A DNA stretch of 64,000 bases from CAYPLH01 sp964411505 (GTDB taxonomy: Bacteria > Bacillota > Clostridia > CAYPLH01 > DUMO01), in NCBI GenBank assembly GCA_964411505.1, contig CAYPLH010000015.1, positions 8,586 to 72,585 of the forward strand, in the 5' to 3' direction. This document shows positions 42,936-52,902 of this stretch, one piece after another (positions within the stretch are counted from its first letter, which is position 1; the number at the start of each line of letters is the position of its first letter). Made by a program: the position numbers and the translations under genes. The notes beneath the pieces were generated by a model, which saw only the letters and a program-made list of their open reading frames with translations, had not been told where the DNA came from and made no database searches.

Positions 42936-44192
42936 TCATCTTTTAAGCAGTTCATCAATAGTAACTTTTTTTGTTTTGTCCATTTTTACATCATATACTT
43001 CAATGTTTCCTTCATCGTAAACATATATAATTCCACCAATTCCCTTTGCATAAGCGTAATCTTTAAGTTGCTCCTTTAAATATCCAGTTATATCCACTTC
43101 CACTACAAGCCCTTGGTTTCTCAGCTGCTCGCAAATCACAAATGCTGTCCTTCTTCCGCCTGTATTGTAAGATATCAAAGTTGCCGGTTCTTGATCAGCC
43201 TGTTCTACATTTTGTCTGTTTAAAGCATTCAAAACTGTATTGATACCAAGCGCAAATCCGGTAGCAGATAGCTTTCTTCCATAGTTCTCCACCAAATTAT
43301 CATAGCGACCGCCGCTTAGTATGGGAAAACCTACACCATGCGTAAATCCTCTGAACACAATGCCTGTGTAGTAGTTCATACTTTGCACCATGCCAAGGTC
43401 AATAGATATATACTTACTCATATCGTAATCATCAAGTATTTCAAGAACTATACGTAAATTATTTAAAGCTTCAAGCGAACGTTTGTTGGATGTAATCTCT
43501 TCAAATCTGGAAATAACTGCATTAGGTTTGCCTGAAGACCCTGTAAGGTTAAGCACAAGCTTCTCTAATTCATCCTTAATAGTATGCTCTTTAAAAAACT
43601 CCTCTATTTCAACATAGCTTTTATTCTCAATCAGAGTTTTCATTGTCTCCATGTCATTAGCAGATAATCCGCTGTCTTCCATAAGACCATTAAAAAAATC
43701 AACCTGCCCAATATTTATCTGAAATTCAAGAAGCCCAGTCGCTTTTATTGTACTTATAGCCATAGCAATAATTTCTGCATCTGCCTGCGCTGTGTTAATT
43801 CCCATTATTTCAATTCCCGCTTGGGTAAACTCCTTTTGTCTTCCGCCACCCATCTCTTTATAGTTGAATGTGTTTCCCACATAGAAAAACTTAAGTGGTA
43901 AAACTGTATCCCTGCACTTTGTAGCAGCTATTCTTGCCACGGGAATAGTTATGTCTGGTCTTAGTACAAGTATTCTTCCCTGCTGGTCTGTTGTCTTGAA
44001 CATGCTCTCCTGTGGAGTAAGGTTTTGCTCATTGAACACATCAAAAAACTCCAATGTGGGAGTCTCGACCTCGTTGTAGCCACAGTTTCTGAAAAGTGTT
44101 CTTATTTTGGACTCTAATTCCCTCTTTTTGTAACACTCGTCAAATAGTATATCTTGGACTCCTTCAGGAGTGTATATTTTCCACTTTGACAA
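42936..44192 (-). CDS. hisZ: ATP phosphoribosyltransferase regulatory subunit (HisRS paralogue)
   Basis: TTG 44192 is chosen because GAGG lies 8 bases upstream; a GTG at 44201 would touch it. The 418 residues have the HisRS-like catalytic fold (YTPEGVQDILFDECYKKREL, motif-2-like region with VLRPDITIPVARIA, and GGGRQKEFTQAGIEIMG) but no anticodon-binding role. HisZ assembles with short HisG. It is first in the operon, with a strong promoter upstream. Confidence 0.92.
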   Translation of the reverse strand: MSKWKIYTPEGVQDILFDECYKKRELESKIRTLFRNCGYNEVETPTLEFFDVFNEQNLTPQESMFKTTDQQGRILVLRPDITIPVARIAATKCRDTVLPLKFFYVGNTFNYKEMGGGRQKEFTQAGIEIMGINTAQADAEIIAMAISTIKATGLLEFQINIGQVDFFNGLMEDSGLSANDMETMKTLIENKSYVEIEEFFKEHTIKDELEKLVLNLTGSSGKPNAVISRFEEITSNKRSLEALNNLRIVLEILDDYDMSKYISIDLGMVQSMNYYTGIVFRGFTHGVGFPILSGGRYDNLVENYGRKLSATGFALGINTVLNALNRQNVEQADQEPATLISYNTGGRRTAFVICEQLRNQGLVVEVDITGYLKEQLKDYAYAKGIGGIIYVYDEGNIEVYDVKMDKTKKVTIDELLKR

Positions 44193-44247
44193 ACCAAGCA
44201 CCTCGCTTTATCACTTTACTAAGATAAATCACTAAATTATTATTTAA

Positions 44248-44276
44248 ATTCTACCATGCTATCAATACTGTGTCAA
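44248..44276 (-). promoter_or_regulatory. Sigma-A promoter of the his operon
   Basis: On the minus strand TTGACA (44276-44271), a 17-base spacer and TAGAAT (44253-44248) form a near-consensus pair about 56 bases before hisZ. No T-box or His-codon leader peptide is visible between it and the start. Confidence 0.8.
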
Positions 44277-44559
44277 GAAAAAATAAGTATTCACTTTGAC
44301 TGCTCGCCACTTTTCAATTTTTTCACAGCCTAAAAACATCACAGCAGGTGAACAAAAAAGGGGTTAGAGTCGTATTTTGTATCTCATTTGATTTTATGTT
44401 TTTTTTATACTCGCCTTTGTATAATAGCAATGTTAAAGGTTGACATGGGGCTGCAATTCGGGTAATTCTAGCATTCTAGTAAAACTCAATGCAAGAACTA
44501 GTCAATGAAAATTGTGGCTTATAACAGTATAACCATATTGTATAAGGAGGAACAAACAA

Positions 44560-46989
44560 ATGGCACGAAAACAATTCACTGCTCTTTGCATACTTGTTAT
44601 TATTATTTGCACATTACCTTTTTCTGCAGAGGCAATAGTCACTCCGCCTGCTTCTCTCGGTGCACCAGAACACTTTGGAGCAAGCTATTATTGGAACGAT
44701 TCGGTGTATTTCACCCTAAGTGCACCAGAGGATGTGCGCACTTATATGCTGAAGAAAACAGCTGAAGACCCCAACAACTATCCACTCTTCACATTACATT
44801 ACCAGATTGATTACAAAATTGACAGTGGAGCATGGCATCATGCGCCGGAATGGGACTCTCCCAAAACTGCTCCTAAAATTCAAAAGAATAGTTTTTACTT
44901 TAACTTCACCAATGGGGAGAACTATATTGACAACGAGAGATGGGGTTTGTCAGGAATTTTTTCTGAGGATGAAGCATTAAAATCTTTAGCAGAAGAAGGA
45001 TGGGATTATTTAAAAAAGCATTCCATAACCTTTCGAGCACGTTTTGTCGAGTCCTTTAATAATGGGGACTCCTATGTCCTATCTCCATGGTCGAAGGAAT
45101 TCATTCTTTCTGCCAATGCGAAGGTTGATTACAACAAGCTCATAAACCATGCGCCTGTTCTGCTATCAGGAGAGGTTAGAAATCGTGGCAGCAAGCCATT
45201 TTTCTACATCAAAACTGACCAGATACCAGGTGAAGTTCAGTATCTAAACGCAATGTCCGGCAACTCCATGCGTATTGAGGTGTGGGCAAGGATGGCTGGC
45301 GAAAAAGACTTTAAGAGGCTAGCGCTCCATAAATGGTTCATGGAAGTGTTCGACCTAGGTATTAACGAACTTTCTAATGATTATGATGTTAGCTATGATG
45401 AGGCAAGCTTTGAAATCAAAACCCGGTATGCTCTTGATTTGTTAAAATACAAGCAATCCGGCATCCAAAGCACCTCTCCCGTCTACATCTATAGCCCATT
45501 CTCAAATGTGTATTCTCACAACATGCCTGCTTGGAGTCAAGCATCCCCCTGGGCTGTACCTGAACTTACAAAAGCTGATGATCACAGGCTGATTCCTGAC
45601 ATTTTAAGGGGTGCAGACATGACAAGACCCATCACACGCGAAGAGTTTGCGGAGCTGGCTGTACTGTTTTACGAGAAAACCACCGGCACATCGACAACCC
45701 CCGCTTCGCCTAACCCCTTCATTGATACAATAAACCCTCAAATCCTAAAAGCATATCAGTTAGAGATCGTCTTTGGTACTTCCGCCACAACCTTTGCCCC
45801 TAACCAGCTGACTAACCGCGAGCAGGTAGCTACCATGCTTAGCCGCGCTATTCGCCGCATGGTTCCCGATGGTGACTTTTCCACTACGGGTGCGCCCTCA
45901 TTCTTCGACCAAAATGAAATATCCTCTTGGGCTATGGAGCATGTGTTATTCATGGCTAAGCTTGGAATCATAAAGGGTGCTGACGGAAAATTCATGCCAA
46001 AGGCCACCACAGATGCGCAGATGGCTGCTGGCTATGCTACCACAACCCGAGAACAGGCCATAGCGTTAGGCATTCGCTCCTATGAACAGATGGATACCAT
46101 TAAAGCTTCTAACGGAAGTATTACTACACCAACACCTATAGCAATGCCTACACCTTCCCCAAGCCCAACATATTCGCCAACACCCATCGCGACGCCAACA
46201 CCGACTCCAAGACCAACACCTATCGCGACACCGACACCAACTCCAAGACCAACACCTTCACCAATACCTATTGCAACACCTACTCCATCACCAAAACCAA
46301 CGCCTTCCTCCGAAGCTACCTCAAACAAAGACAATCTAGTCGGCGTATGGATGGGCTTGGTTAATCGATGGGCCACTACCGGATATTATACAAGCCAATT
46401 TGATTATATGGTCATGTTCGACGATGGCACATGTTTTAACCAAATGCCACTGGAGGGGCTTGCAAACTTTGATCGGGACAAAAGCCGCAGTGATGATAAA
46501 GAGCTCTGGGGAACCTATACTTATAACGGTTCTTCGGGTGTAGTGAAAATAGAAGAATATGTGCCCGATGATCTGGTAATGGATGAAGAAGGCAAACTGA
46601 AAATCGGAGCCGATCCCTATTACCAATGCCGATCAGTAGATGGATTAGGGCTTGAAGGCACATGGTCTTTGTTTGCAGATCCAAATGATCAGAAGGAATT
46701 CCAAAAGGAGGCTATCTCCTTTACGCTGGACGGAAAATTTGACGACAAAGGTATATTTAGTACCAATTCTTTTTACCTACCTGAGCAGCTAGAAAACTAT
46801 GATGTACCTGAAGAGAATATTGCGCCTGGACAAGGAACATACGAGATAACGGATTTTACCTTGACACTGCGGTATGATGACGGAAGAGTGCGTAAGGCTT
46901 CATTTAGTCTATTCTTCGGGAGCGAAAAGCAGCCTCATCCCAATATCATATTTGTATACCGCCGCAACTTATTCCGTGTGGATGAATGA
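44560..46989 (+). CDS. Secreted S-layer-homology protein with Pro/Thr linker
   Basis: GGAGGAAC precedes ATG 44560. The 809 residues start with a signal peptide (MARKQFTALCILVIIICTLPFSAEA). Residues 30-340 are an unrecognised globular region. About 344-512 are SLH repeats (ITREEFAELAVLFYE, TFAPNQLTNREQVATMLSRA, GIIKGADGKFMPKATTD), which bind secondary cell-wall polymer. About 523-584 are a PTPTP/RPTP linker, typical of exported clostridial proteins. A lipocalin-like C-terminal domain (LVGVWMGLVNRW, ELWGTYTYN, DFTLTLRYDDG) follows. It is displayed on the cell surface. Confidence 0.85.
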   Translation: MARKQFTALCILVIIICTLPFSAEAIVTPPASLGAPEHFGASYYWNDSVYFTLSAPEDVRTYMLKKTAEDPNNYPLFTLHYQIDYKIDSGAWHHAPEWDSPKTAPKIQKNSFYFNFTNGENYIDNERWGLSGIFSEDEALKSLAEEGWDYLKKHSITFRARFVESFNNGDSYVLSPWSKEFILSANAKVDYNKLINHAPVLLSGEVRNRGSKPFFYIKTDQIPGEVQYLNAMSGNSMRIEVWARMAGEKDFKRLALHKWFMEVFDLGINELSNDYDVSYDEASFEIKTRYALDLLKYKQSGIQSTSPVYIYSPFSNVYSHNMPAWSQASPWAVPELTKADDHRLIPDILRGADMTRPITREEFAELAVLFYEKTTGTSTTPASPNPFIDTINPQILKAYQLEIVFGTSATTFAPNQLTNREQVATMLSRAIRRMVPDGDFSTTGAPSFFDQNEISSWAMEHVLFMAKLGIIKGADGKFMPKATTDAQMAAGYATTTREQAIALGIRSYEQMDTIKASNGSITTPTPIAMPTPSPSPTYSPTPIATPTPTPRPTPIATPTPTPRPTPSPIPIATPTPSPKPTPSSEATSNKDNLVGVWMGLVNRWATTGYYTSQFDYMVMFDDGTCFNQMPLEGLANFDRDKSRSDDKELWGTYTYNGSSGVVKIEEYVPDDLVMDEEGKLKIGADPYYQCRSVDGLGLEGTWSLFADPNDQKEFQKEAISFTLDGKFDDKGIFSTNSFYLPEQLENYDVPEENIAPGQGTYEITDFTLTLRYDDGRVRKASFSLFFGSEKQPHPNIIFVYRRNLFRVDE

Positions 46990-46997
46990 AACAGATG

Positions 46998-47029
46998 ATA
47001 TAATGTCCTCGTTACCGAGGACATTATAT
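46998..47029. terminator. Perfect 14-bp hairpin between convergent genes
   Basis: ATATAATGTCCTCG, loop TTAC, CGAGGACATTATAT. It lies 9 bases after the SLH gene and 43 bases from the end of the reductase gene. There is no clean T-run, but the AT-rich base of the stem could act in both directions. Confidence 0.6.
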
Positions 47030-47071
47030 GCCTCCGGCGGATTTTATGCGCGTGCAATTTTTTTGCCCTTC

Positions 47072-48694
47072 TTATTTATACCCTCCTGTTACATTGTATA
47101 CTTCAAAACCATTTTGTGATAATATGCGGTCTGCAATATACCCACGCAGCCCAACTTGGCAATATACTACGATAACCTTGTCTTTGTCCAACTCTGAAAT
47201 GCGGTTTCTCAAACTATCAACAGGAATATTGATTGCTCCTTCCACATGCCCTTTTCTGTACTCTTTCACAGTTCGCACATCAACAAGAATGTAATCATCT
47301 TTTTTCATTCTATCGATATCTTCCCACGTAATTATATGAGACCTTCCCTCCAGCACATTTTGAGCAACATAACCAGCCATATTCACAGGATCCTTTGCTG
47401 AAGAAAAGGGTGGCGCATATGCCAGTTCCAGTTCAGTTAAGTCATAAATAGTACCATTCAAACGAATTACAGTTGCAATCACATCAATTCTCTTATCAAC
47501 ACCATCATAACCTGTTCCTTGCGCACCAAGTACTTTGCCTTCATCATTGAAAATTACTTTGAGTGTTATTGGTACAGAACCCGGATAATAGTCAGCATGA
47601 GATGATGGATGAATTATAACTGATTTATATGGTATCCCCTTCTTCTTAAGTGTTCTTTCATTTGCACCTGTACAGGCAGCTGCTAACCTAAACACTTTAA
47701 TAATCGAAGTTCCTTGTGACCCTTTATAGCTGGAATTTAGTCCAGCTACATTATCAGCAGCAATTCTTCCCTGCTTATTAGCGGGACCTGCAAGCGGAAC
47801 AGCAGTCTTTGATTTTGTTACAAAGTCGACAACTTCCACTGCGTCTCCAACTGCATAAACACTCGGATGGTTTGTCTCCATTTTTTCATCTACTAGAATA
47901 TGGCCCTTAGGTCCAAGCTTTATACCGCTACTTCTAAGAAAATATGTATCCGGAATAACGCCAATAGCTAAAATTATAATATCAGCAACCAATTTTCTAT
48001 TGCTGTAAAGTGTAGCTTCTATCCCGTTCTTGCTGCATTCAAATGTCTTTATGCCATCATTAAGAATTACGTCTACACCATTTCTTACTAATTCCTTTTC
48101 AGCTGTTACTGCCATATTTGAATCTAAGAATGCAAGAATCTGCGGGGCTGCTTCTACCAAAGTAACATTTAATCCAATTTCTCTTAAGTTTTCAGCCATT
48201 TCAACCCCAATAAATCCTCCTCCTATTACAATAGCACTTGACACGTCATTCCTTTCTGTATATTGTTTAATTTTATCCATATCTGGGATGTTTCGAAGAG
48301 TAAATATTCTTTCATCATCAATCCCCGGAATGCTTGGTCTTAAGGCCTTTGCTCCCGGTGAAAGAATAAGATAATCATATGATTCCTCATACTCTCCTTT
48401 TTCTTTACTTCTTACAGTTACACATTTCTTTTCCACATCAACATTTATAACTTCACTATTATTGCGGACATCAATAGCAAATCTTGCTTTCATAGCCTCA
48501 GGAGTCTGAACCAACAAATTGTTCCTCTCTTTTATACTCCCACCAATATAATATGGCAACCCGCAGTTCGCATACGAAATGTATTCATCACGCTCAAACA
48601 TTATAATTTCTGCATGTTCGTCCAAGCGTCTAAGCCTTGCTGCTGCAGAAGCTCCACCAGCTACACCACCAACAATAACAACTTTTCTCCCCAT
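47072..48694 (-). CDS. cdr: CoA-disulfide reductase with C-terminal rhodanese domain
   Basis: The 540 residues comprise an FAD/NAD(P)H pyridine-nucleotide disulfide reductase (VVIVGGVAGGASAAARLRRL; second dinucleotide site IVIGGGFIGVEMAENL) with the single active Cys44 in YANCGLPYYIGG, then a dimerisation domain, and a rhodanese domain from about 450 (ILVDVRTVKEYRKGHVEGA, Cys in YCQVGLRGY). Fusions of this type reduce CoA disulfide or per- and polysulfides and protect against oxidative or sulfur stress in anaerobes. AGGGAGGGA precedes the ATG. Confidence 0.88.
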   Translation of the reverse strand: MGRKVVIVGGVAGGASAAARLRRLDEHAEIIMFERDEYISYANCGLPYYIGGSIKERNNLLVQTPEAMKARFAIDVRNNSEVINVDVEKKCVTVRSKEKGEYEESYDYLILSPGAKALRPSIPGIDDERIFTLRNIPDMDKIKQYTERNDVSSAIVIGGGFIGVEMAENLREIGLNVTLVEAAPQILAFLDSNMAVTAEKELVRNGVDVILNDGIKTFECSKNGIEATLYSNRKLVADIIILAIGVIPDTYFLRSSGIKLGPKGHILVDEKMETNHPSVYAVGDAVEVVDFVTKSKTAVPLAGPANKQGRIAADNVAGLNSSYKGSQGTSIIKVFRLAAACTGANERTLKKKGIPYKSVIIHPSSHADYYPGSVPITLKVIFNDEGKVLGAQGTGYDGVDKRIDVIATVIRLNGTIYDLTELELAYAPPFSSAKDPVNMAGYVAQNVLEGRSHIITWEDIDRMKKDDYILVDVRTVKEYRKGHVEGAINIPVDSLRNRISELDKDKVIVVYCQVGLRGYIADRILSQNGFEVYNVTGGYK

Positions 48695-48919
48695 GAAATC
48701 CCTCCCTAAAGTTATATTCTCTATAGTAATAGTGTATTACCCGCATTTTTTATTGATAAACTTTTTCATAAAAAATTTATCCCTTAAAAATGGCAGCATG
48801 CCTATACTCTTCCCGGTCTTTACTTCTTCCAGACACTCTTCAATGACATACCTAGTTTTAGGAAAATGTATTCGTCTTTGAAAACAGACTCAATCACTTT
48901 ATTGCCTTTACACTAGCGT

Positions 48920-51637
48920 CTATTTTTCTAAAGAGGTTCCCTCTATCATCTGAACAAACAAATCCGCAATTATCAGGTCAAATTGTTTTCCAGCGCCCTC
49001 TTTAATTACTTCAATAGCTTTTCTTTTTCTTTCGTCCATCGGAAGCTCTTCTCTGTTGAAAACACGATCATAGGTTTCCACTATCGAAATGATTCTTGAT
49101 ATTAGGGGGATCTGTTCGCCTTTAAGCCCCCTTGGATAACCGCTCCCATCCCATCTTTCATGGTGACTGTAGACAAACTCTGCCAAATCCAGTGTATCAT
49201 CAAACAGATTTAAGATGCGGTATCCTACTACAGAGTGCTGTTGTGTTTTTTCAAATTCTTCCTCTGACAGTGAATTTTTTAATAAGATTTTTTCATCAAG
49301 TACTATTTTGCCTATATCATGCAAGTAGCCCGCTTGCTTTAACGTACTGATTTCAGTCTCTGGTAGATTTAAGAGAGAACCTACTCTAGCGCACAATTTA
49401 CTAACAGCAATAGAATGCTGTTTCTCTCTAGGACTCCTTGAATGCAGTGTATCAACAATCGTATCAATAATGTCCTTATTTACAGCTTTGCGGTTCATAG
49501 TTTTATCTTTATACATTGCATTTTCTGCATTAGCCATAATTTCCTCTAATGGTTCATCTATTGTCTCTTTTGTATCACTACCCAGTGAAATACTGCACTT
49601 TATTGCTATCGCGCAAGTGCTTGAGAATCCTGACCTAATTCGCAAAAGGATCTTTTTAACGTTTTCTTGATTCGTCTTTGGTAAAAGAATAATAAACTCA
49701 TCACCACCAAGGCGTGCAATTACATCATTCTCTCTGCAGGATCTCACAAGTATTTCAGCTGACTTTTTTATTAGCTCATCTCCAGCAGCGTGTCCAAATA
49801 TATCATTCGTCATTTTTAAACCATTAAGATCTGCGAAAATAACAGATAACGGCAGATTATCCTGAATATCAATTTCAATTCGCTTTTCTTCAAAGCATCT
49901 TCTATTGTAAATCCCTGTCAGCACATCATGGCAGCTCAGGTATTGAATCTCTCTTTCTTTATGCTTGCGGTCTGTAATGTCCATGAAAGTTATAACTGCT
50001 CCAATGACTTTCCCATCCTTTATCTGAGGATATGAATGATACTCCACGTCAAAAGAAGAGCCATCAGCTCTCCAGAACACCTCATCATCAGCCTCAAATC
50101 CCTTACCTTGTCTAATTGACTGAAGTATCCTGCAATCAGCGAAAGGAAACAGGGTTCCATCCCTTCGAGTGTGATGAATCTGCTGATGCATATTTTTCCC
50201 GATTAATTCCTCTTGGCTATTATATCCTAATAATTTAATACACCTAATATTACAAAATGTGCATTTGCCGTCCAGATCAGTCCCATAAATAGCTTCAACG
50301 GTAGAGTCCAAAATAAGCTGCAATTGATTTTTGCTTTCCTCCAATTTTACATTTGCCTTATGTAATTCTTCTGTTCTTTCTTTTACATTAGCTGCAAGGT
50401 TATTTATGAGAAATTGCATTTTATCTGCTACTGCATTAAAGCTTTCTGAAATTTTTCCGATTTCATCATTTCTAACAATATCAACTCTCATTGTTAAGTC
50501 TCCGGAGGATAAGGCCTCAGCGGCTTGCTGCAAGCCGCTAATTGGCTTCAAAAGCCTTCTAGTTATAATCATATATACAATAAGTGATAATACTAATGTC
50601 ATCGCTACCAAAAGAACGGTCAAGTGAATACTTCGAATCACTGGTGCCATAAGAAGCTCCTTGGGAATTGCTGAAATAACGACCCAATCTAACCCCTCCA
50701 TATGAATTTCTTTTATGTTCATAAATAGTTTCTGGCCTCTTACTTCATACAAAAAATGCGATTCTAAACTCATATTATATTTTTCATACGCTTCTTGAAT
50801 GTCAGGATTTGGTATCCTATCAATACCAAATCTCTCTAATGTGCCATCTGGGAGGACAGAAAAATTATCAATTTCCATTGAGTTAGCTATCAAACTACTA
50901 GAACCTTTCTCAAGAATAACAGCATACCCATTATATTTACTTACCGAATCCCTCAAGTAATTCCCTATATCCGTCAACAATATATGAGTTCCAAGAACAC
51001 CACGAAGTTTGCCTGCTTTATTATAAATTGGACACGCAAATGATATAGTTAAGTCATCCATTATAAAATGTTTATATATAGGTGAGAAAGTAGGACCACC
51101 CACCGCAACGGATGCCTTATACCATGCACGAGTGCGGGCATCAAATTTGCCTGCTTGAACGGCAAGGTTACCAGCCGTCATATCCTCATTTACTGAATAA
51201 TACCATGAGTTTCCTCCTGTACTGGCATTATTCCTCATGATTTCGATAACGCTATTTTCATTTCTACGTGCTCCATAATACTCTCCATCAGCAGAGCCAT
51301 AGCTAAAACTGTAAACCATCGGTGTGTATAAACTCAGTACACCTGTAAAGAATCTATCTCTGTCTTCAGTATTTGATAAATTGAGGATATCATTTGCTAT
51401 AATTTTATGATTAGTCTCATTAATTTGCGCTGGTATATGAAGGTATGAATATATCTGATTATATATGCTTTGGTTCATCTCTTCTGCAATGCCTTCAGTA
51501 GTCTGATTAGCAGAAGAAAACCAATTTGCAAAAACTAAATATCCAACACTGCCGATTGATATCAACATAGCAAATATGAAAACAATAATAATTATCTTTC
51601 TGATAGAAACATTTCTTTTACGTTTATAATTTTCCAC
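48920..51637 (-). CDS. Cache-HAMP-PAS-GGDEF-HD-GYP signalling protein
   Basis: The 905 residues run from a transmembrane helix (14-36) through an extracellular double Cache sensor (about 45-320), a second helix, HAMP (about 355-410), PAS (about 430-550), and GGDEF (GGDEF at about 643-647, with the REND inhibitory I-site five residues before it) to HD-GYP (LHDIGKIV near 771, HHERWDGSGYP near 823). Both the cyclase and phosphodiesterase motifs are complete, so it may make or degrade c-di-GMP depending on the ligand. It is the second HD-GYP protein of the window. AAGGATG precedes the start. Confidence 0.9.
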   Translation of the reverse strand: MENYKRKRNVSIRKIIIIVFIFAMLISIGSVGYLVFANWFSSANQTTEGIAEEMNQSIYNQIYSYLHIPAQINETNHKIIANDILNLSNTEDRDRFFTGVLSLYTPMVYSFSYGSADGEYYGARRNENSVIEIMRNNASTGGNSWYYSVNEDMTAGNLAVQAGKFDARTRAWYKASVAVGGPTFSPIYKHFIMDDLTISFACPIYNKAGKLRGVLGTHILLTDIGNYLRDSVSKYNGYAVILEKGSSSLIANSMEIDNFSVLPDGTLERFGIDRIPNPDIQEAYEKYNMSLESHFLYEVRGQKLFMNIKEIHMEGLDWVVISAIPKELLMAPVIRSIHLTVLLVAMTLVLSLIVYMIITRRLLKPISGLQQAAEALSSGDLTMRVDIVRNDEIGKISESFNAVADKMQFLINNLAANVKERTEELHKANVKLEESKNQLQLILDSTVEAIYGTDLDGKCTFCNIRCIKLLGYNSQEELIGKNMHQQIHHTRRDGTLFPFADCRILQSIRQGKGFEADDEVFWRADGSSFDVEYHSYPQIKDGKVIGAVITFMDITDRKHKEREIQYLSCHDVLTGIYNRRCFEEKRIEIDIQDNLPLSVIFADLNGLKMTNDIFGHAAGDELIKKSAEILVRSCRENDVIARLGGDEFIILLPKTNQENVKKILLRIRSGFSSTCAIAIKCSISLGSDTKETIDEPLEEIMANAENAMYKDKTMNRKAVNKDIIDTIVDTLHSRSPREKQHSIAVSKLCARVGSLLNLPETEISTLKQAGYLHDIGKIVLDEKILLKNSLSEEEFEKTQQHSVVGYRILNLFDDTLDLAEFVYSHHERWDGSGYPRGLKGEQIPLISRIISIVETYDRVFNREELPMDERKRKAIEVIKEGAGKQFDLIIADLFVQMIEGTSLEK

Positions 51638-51738
51638 AAGACATCCTTCTTTTTATAACCATCACTTTAAATGGCAGCTATTGTATATTTTTTAAGTGTT
51701 CCAATTACTTCCTCTACATCAAGGGGTTTTCTGATCAA

Positions 51739-51963
51739 TTATCCATGTGTTTTATCGCACACATAGTTGCGTAAATACCGCCGCTGTTTTACAACCTTCA
51801 CACCTTCTTCTACGACATAATGGTCTGGCTTATACGTCATTGATATATTATCTCTGGCAATAACTTCATTATCCTTTAAAGAAGCAAGCTTGTCAATAAA
51901 GTATCTGTCAATTTTAGGGTAGTTGTCTAATCCCCTGACCTTGAGTTTATCTTCTAACTTCAG
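51739..51963 (-). pseudogene. Unrecognised reading-frame remnant
   Basis: The frame, from a stop at 51964-51966 to TAA at 51739-51741, reads KLEDKLKVRGLDNYPKIDRY, then DKLASLKDNEVIARDNISMT and ends YLRNYVCDKTHG. It has normal protein composition but no start codon with a ribosome binding site. I do not recognise it. It lies between the GGDEF gene and tRNA-Thr in a stretch that otherwise holds nothing. Confidence 0.35.
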
Positions 51964-52172
51964 TTAGAACCTTGGCAAAAGTAGATTTACTTTGCACATG
52001 TTATATTGTGAACGACCCTATTTCATAAATAATTCCAATTAAACCAATGACTGCGTTTGCAATGTCAATTCGCATACATTTTACCATGGAAACTCAACAC
52101 GAATTTATTCTTTACAAAAATAATCGGAGATGTTATAATGCTTATTGTTCGTTGTTTAAATATTAAGTGAAT

Positions 52173-52248
52173 GCCCCCATAGCTCAGTAGGCAGAGCGCA
52201 TCCATGGTAAGGATGAGGTCATCAGTTCGACTCTGATTGGGGGCTCCA
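52173..52248 (+). tRNA. tRNA-Thr(GGT)
   Basis: The 76-nt cloverleaf starts GCCCCCATAGCTCAG. The anticodon stem CATCC/GGATG has loop ATGGTAA (anticodon GGT), the T-arm GTTCGACTC is present, the acceptor is GGGGGC, and CCA is encoded. A terminator follows. Confidence 0.95.
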
Positions 52249-52252
52249 AAGC

Positions 52253-52303
52253 AAAAGTCCTTCAAGCGCTGAAACACAAGGTGCTTTGAAGGACTTTTTC
52301 TTT
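52253..52303 (+). terminator. Terminator after tRNA-Thr
   Basis: AAAAGTCCTTCAAGC and GCTTTGAAGGACTTTTT form a long stem with a T-tail immediately downstream of the tRNA. Confidence 0.85.
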
Positions 52304-52469
52304 GTTCTACAAAAATGCAATTCTTGATTTTTCGATAATTTTCTGCTGATTTCTTGTTCCGTAATGGCTACTTAATGGCTACTTACTTTCGAACAAGAGG
52401 AAGCAAACATAAACTTTTTCAATGTTTTTACAGAGTTTTATAAGTTTTGCGTAACGGCGGGGGGAGTTT

Positions 52470-52565
52470 CGCCTAAGAGAAGGAAAATACCGTGTTATAT
52501 ATGAATACGAGGATAACAGCATTGTAATCACCAACATAGGTTCACGTGGTGACATTTATAAGTAG
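52470..52565 (+). pseudogene. RelE/ParE toxin, C-terminal fragment
   Basis: The frame reads RLREGKYRVIYEYEDNSIVI followed by TNIGSRGDIYK and a stop at 52563-52565. 'GKYRVIYEY' and 'IGSRGDIY' are the end strands of ParE/RelE toxins. The N-terminal half is missing. The antitoxin-like gene 13 bases downstream survives. Confidence 0.7.
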
Positions 52566-52578
52566 GAGGTGTAAAACT

Positions 52579-52791
52579 ATGAGTGAACAAGTATCAAAGA
52601 CCATGGAGCTATTGGAAATGCTACCAGAAGAGGATCAGCGTTTCGCATTTGAGTTTATTAAAAAACTTGTACTTGCTTGGGATCCTGACTACACTAAACT
52701 GACTAAGGCTGAAAGAGAAGTTTTGGAAGAAGCAAAAAAGGATGAATATGTTATTTCCCATGAGAAACTTGTAAGAGAATTAGGTCTGTAA
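52579..52791 (+). CDS. Small acidic antitoxin-like protein
   Basis: ATG 52579 follows TAGGAGGTG. The 70 residues are helical and acidic (KTMELLEMLPEEDQRFAFEF, then TKAEREVLEEAKKDEYV), like antitoxins that accompany RelE/ParE toxins in clostridia. The toxin upstream is a fragment, so this is probably an orphan antitoxin. Confidence 0.6.
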   Translation: MSEQVSKTMELLEMLPEEDQRFAFEFIKKLVLAWDPDYTKLTKAEREVLEEAKKDEYVISHEKLVRELGL

Positions 52792-52812
52792 AAATATTAA
52801 AAAGGTGATACA

Positions 52813-52902
52813 TTGAATCAATATGAAAGACTCCTTAAAAAGGCTGAAAAGGAAGACTTACACATAGTAGAAAAGCCTTATTCCGATTGGTGTATAAACT
52901 AA
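52813..52902 (+). pseudogene. ImmA/IrrE-like N-terminal fragment
   Basis: TTG 52813 has AAAGGTG upstream and opens LNQYERLLKKAEKEDLHIVE. After 29 codons it hits TAA. The opening resembles ImmA/IrrE metallopeptidases of mobile elements ('YExLLxxAxxxxxxVxE'); the HExxH zinc motif is absent. The following codons continue in frame into a hydrolase fragment, so two gene remnants were joined. Confidence 0.4.

Noticed and set aside
44202..44559. T-box or His leader upstream of hisZ
   Set aside because: No T-box AGGGTGGNACCGCG-like sequence or run of His codons lies between the mapped promoter and hisZ; only a clean sigma-A promoter is seen.
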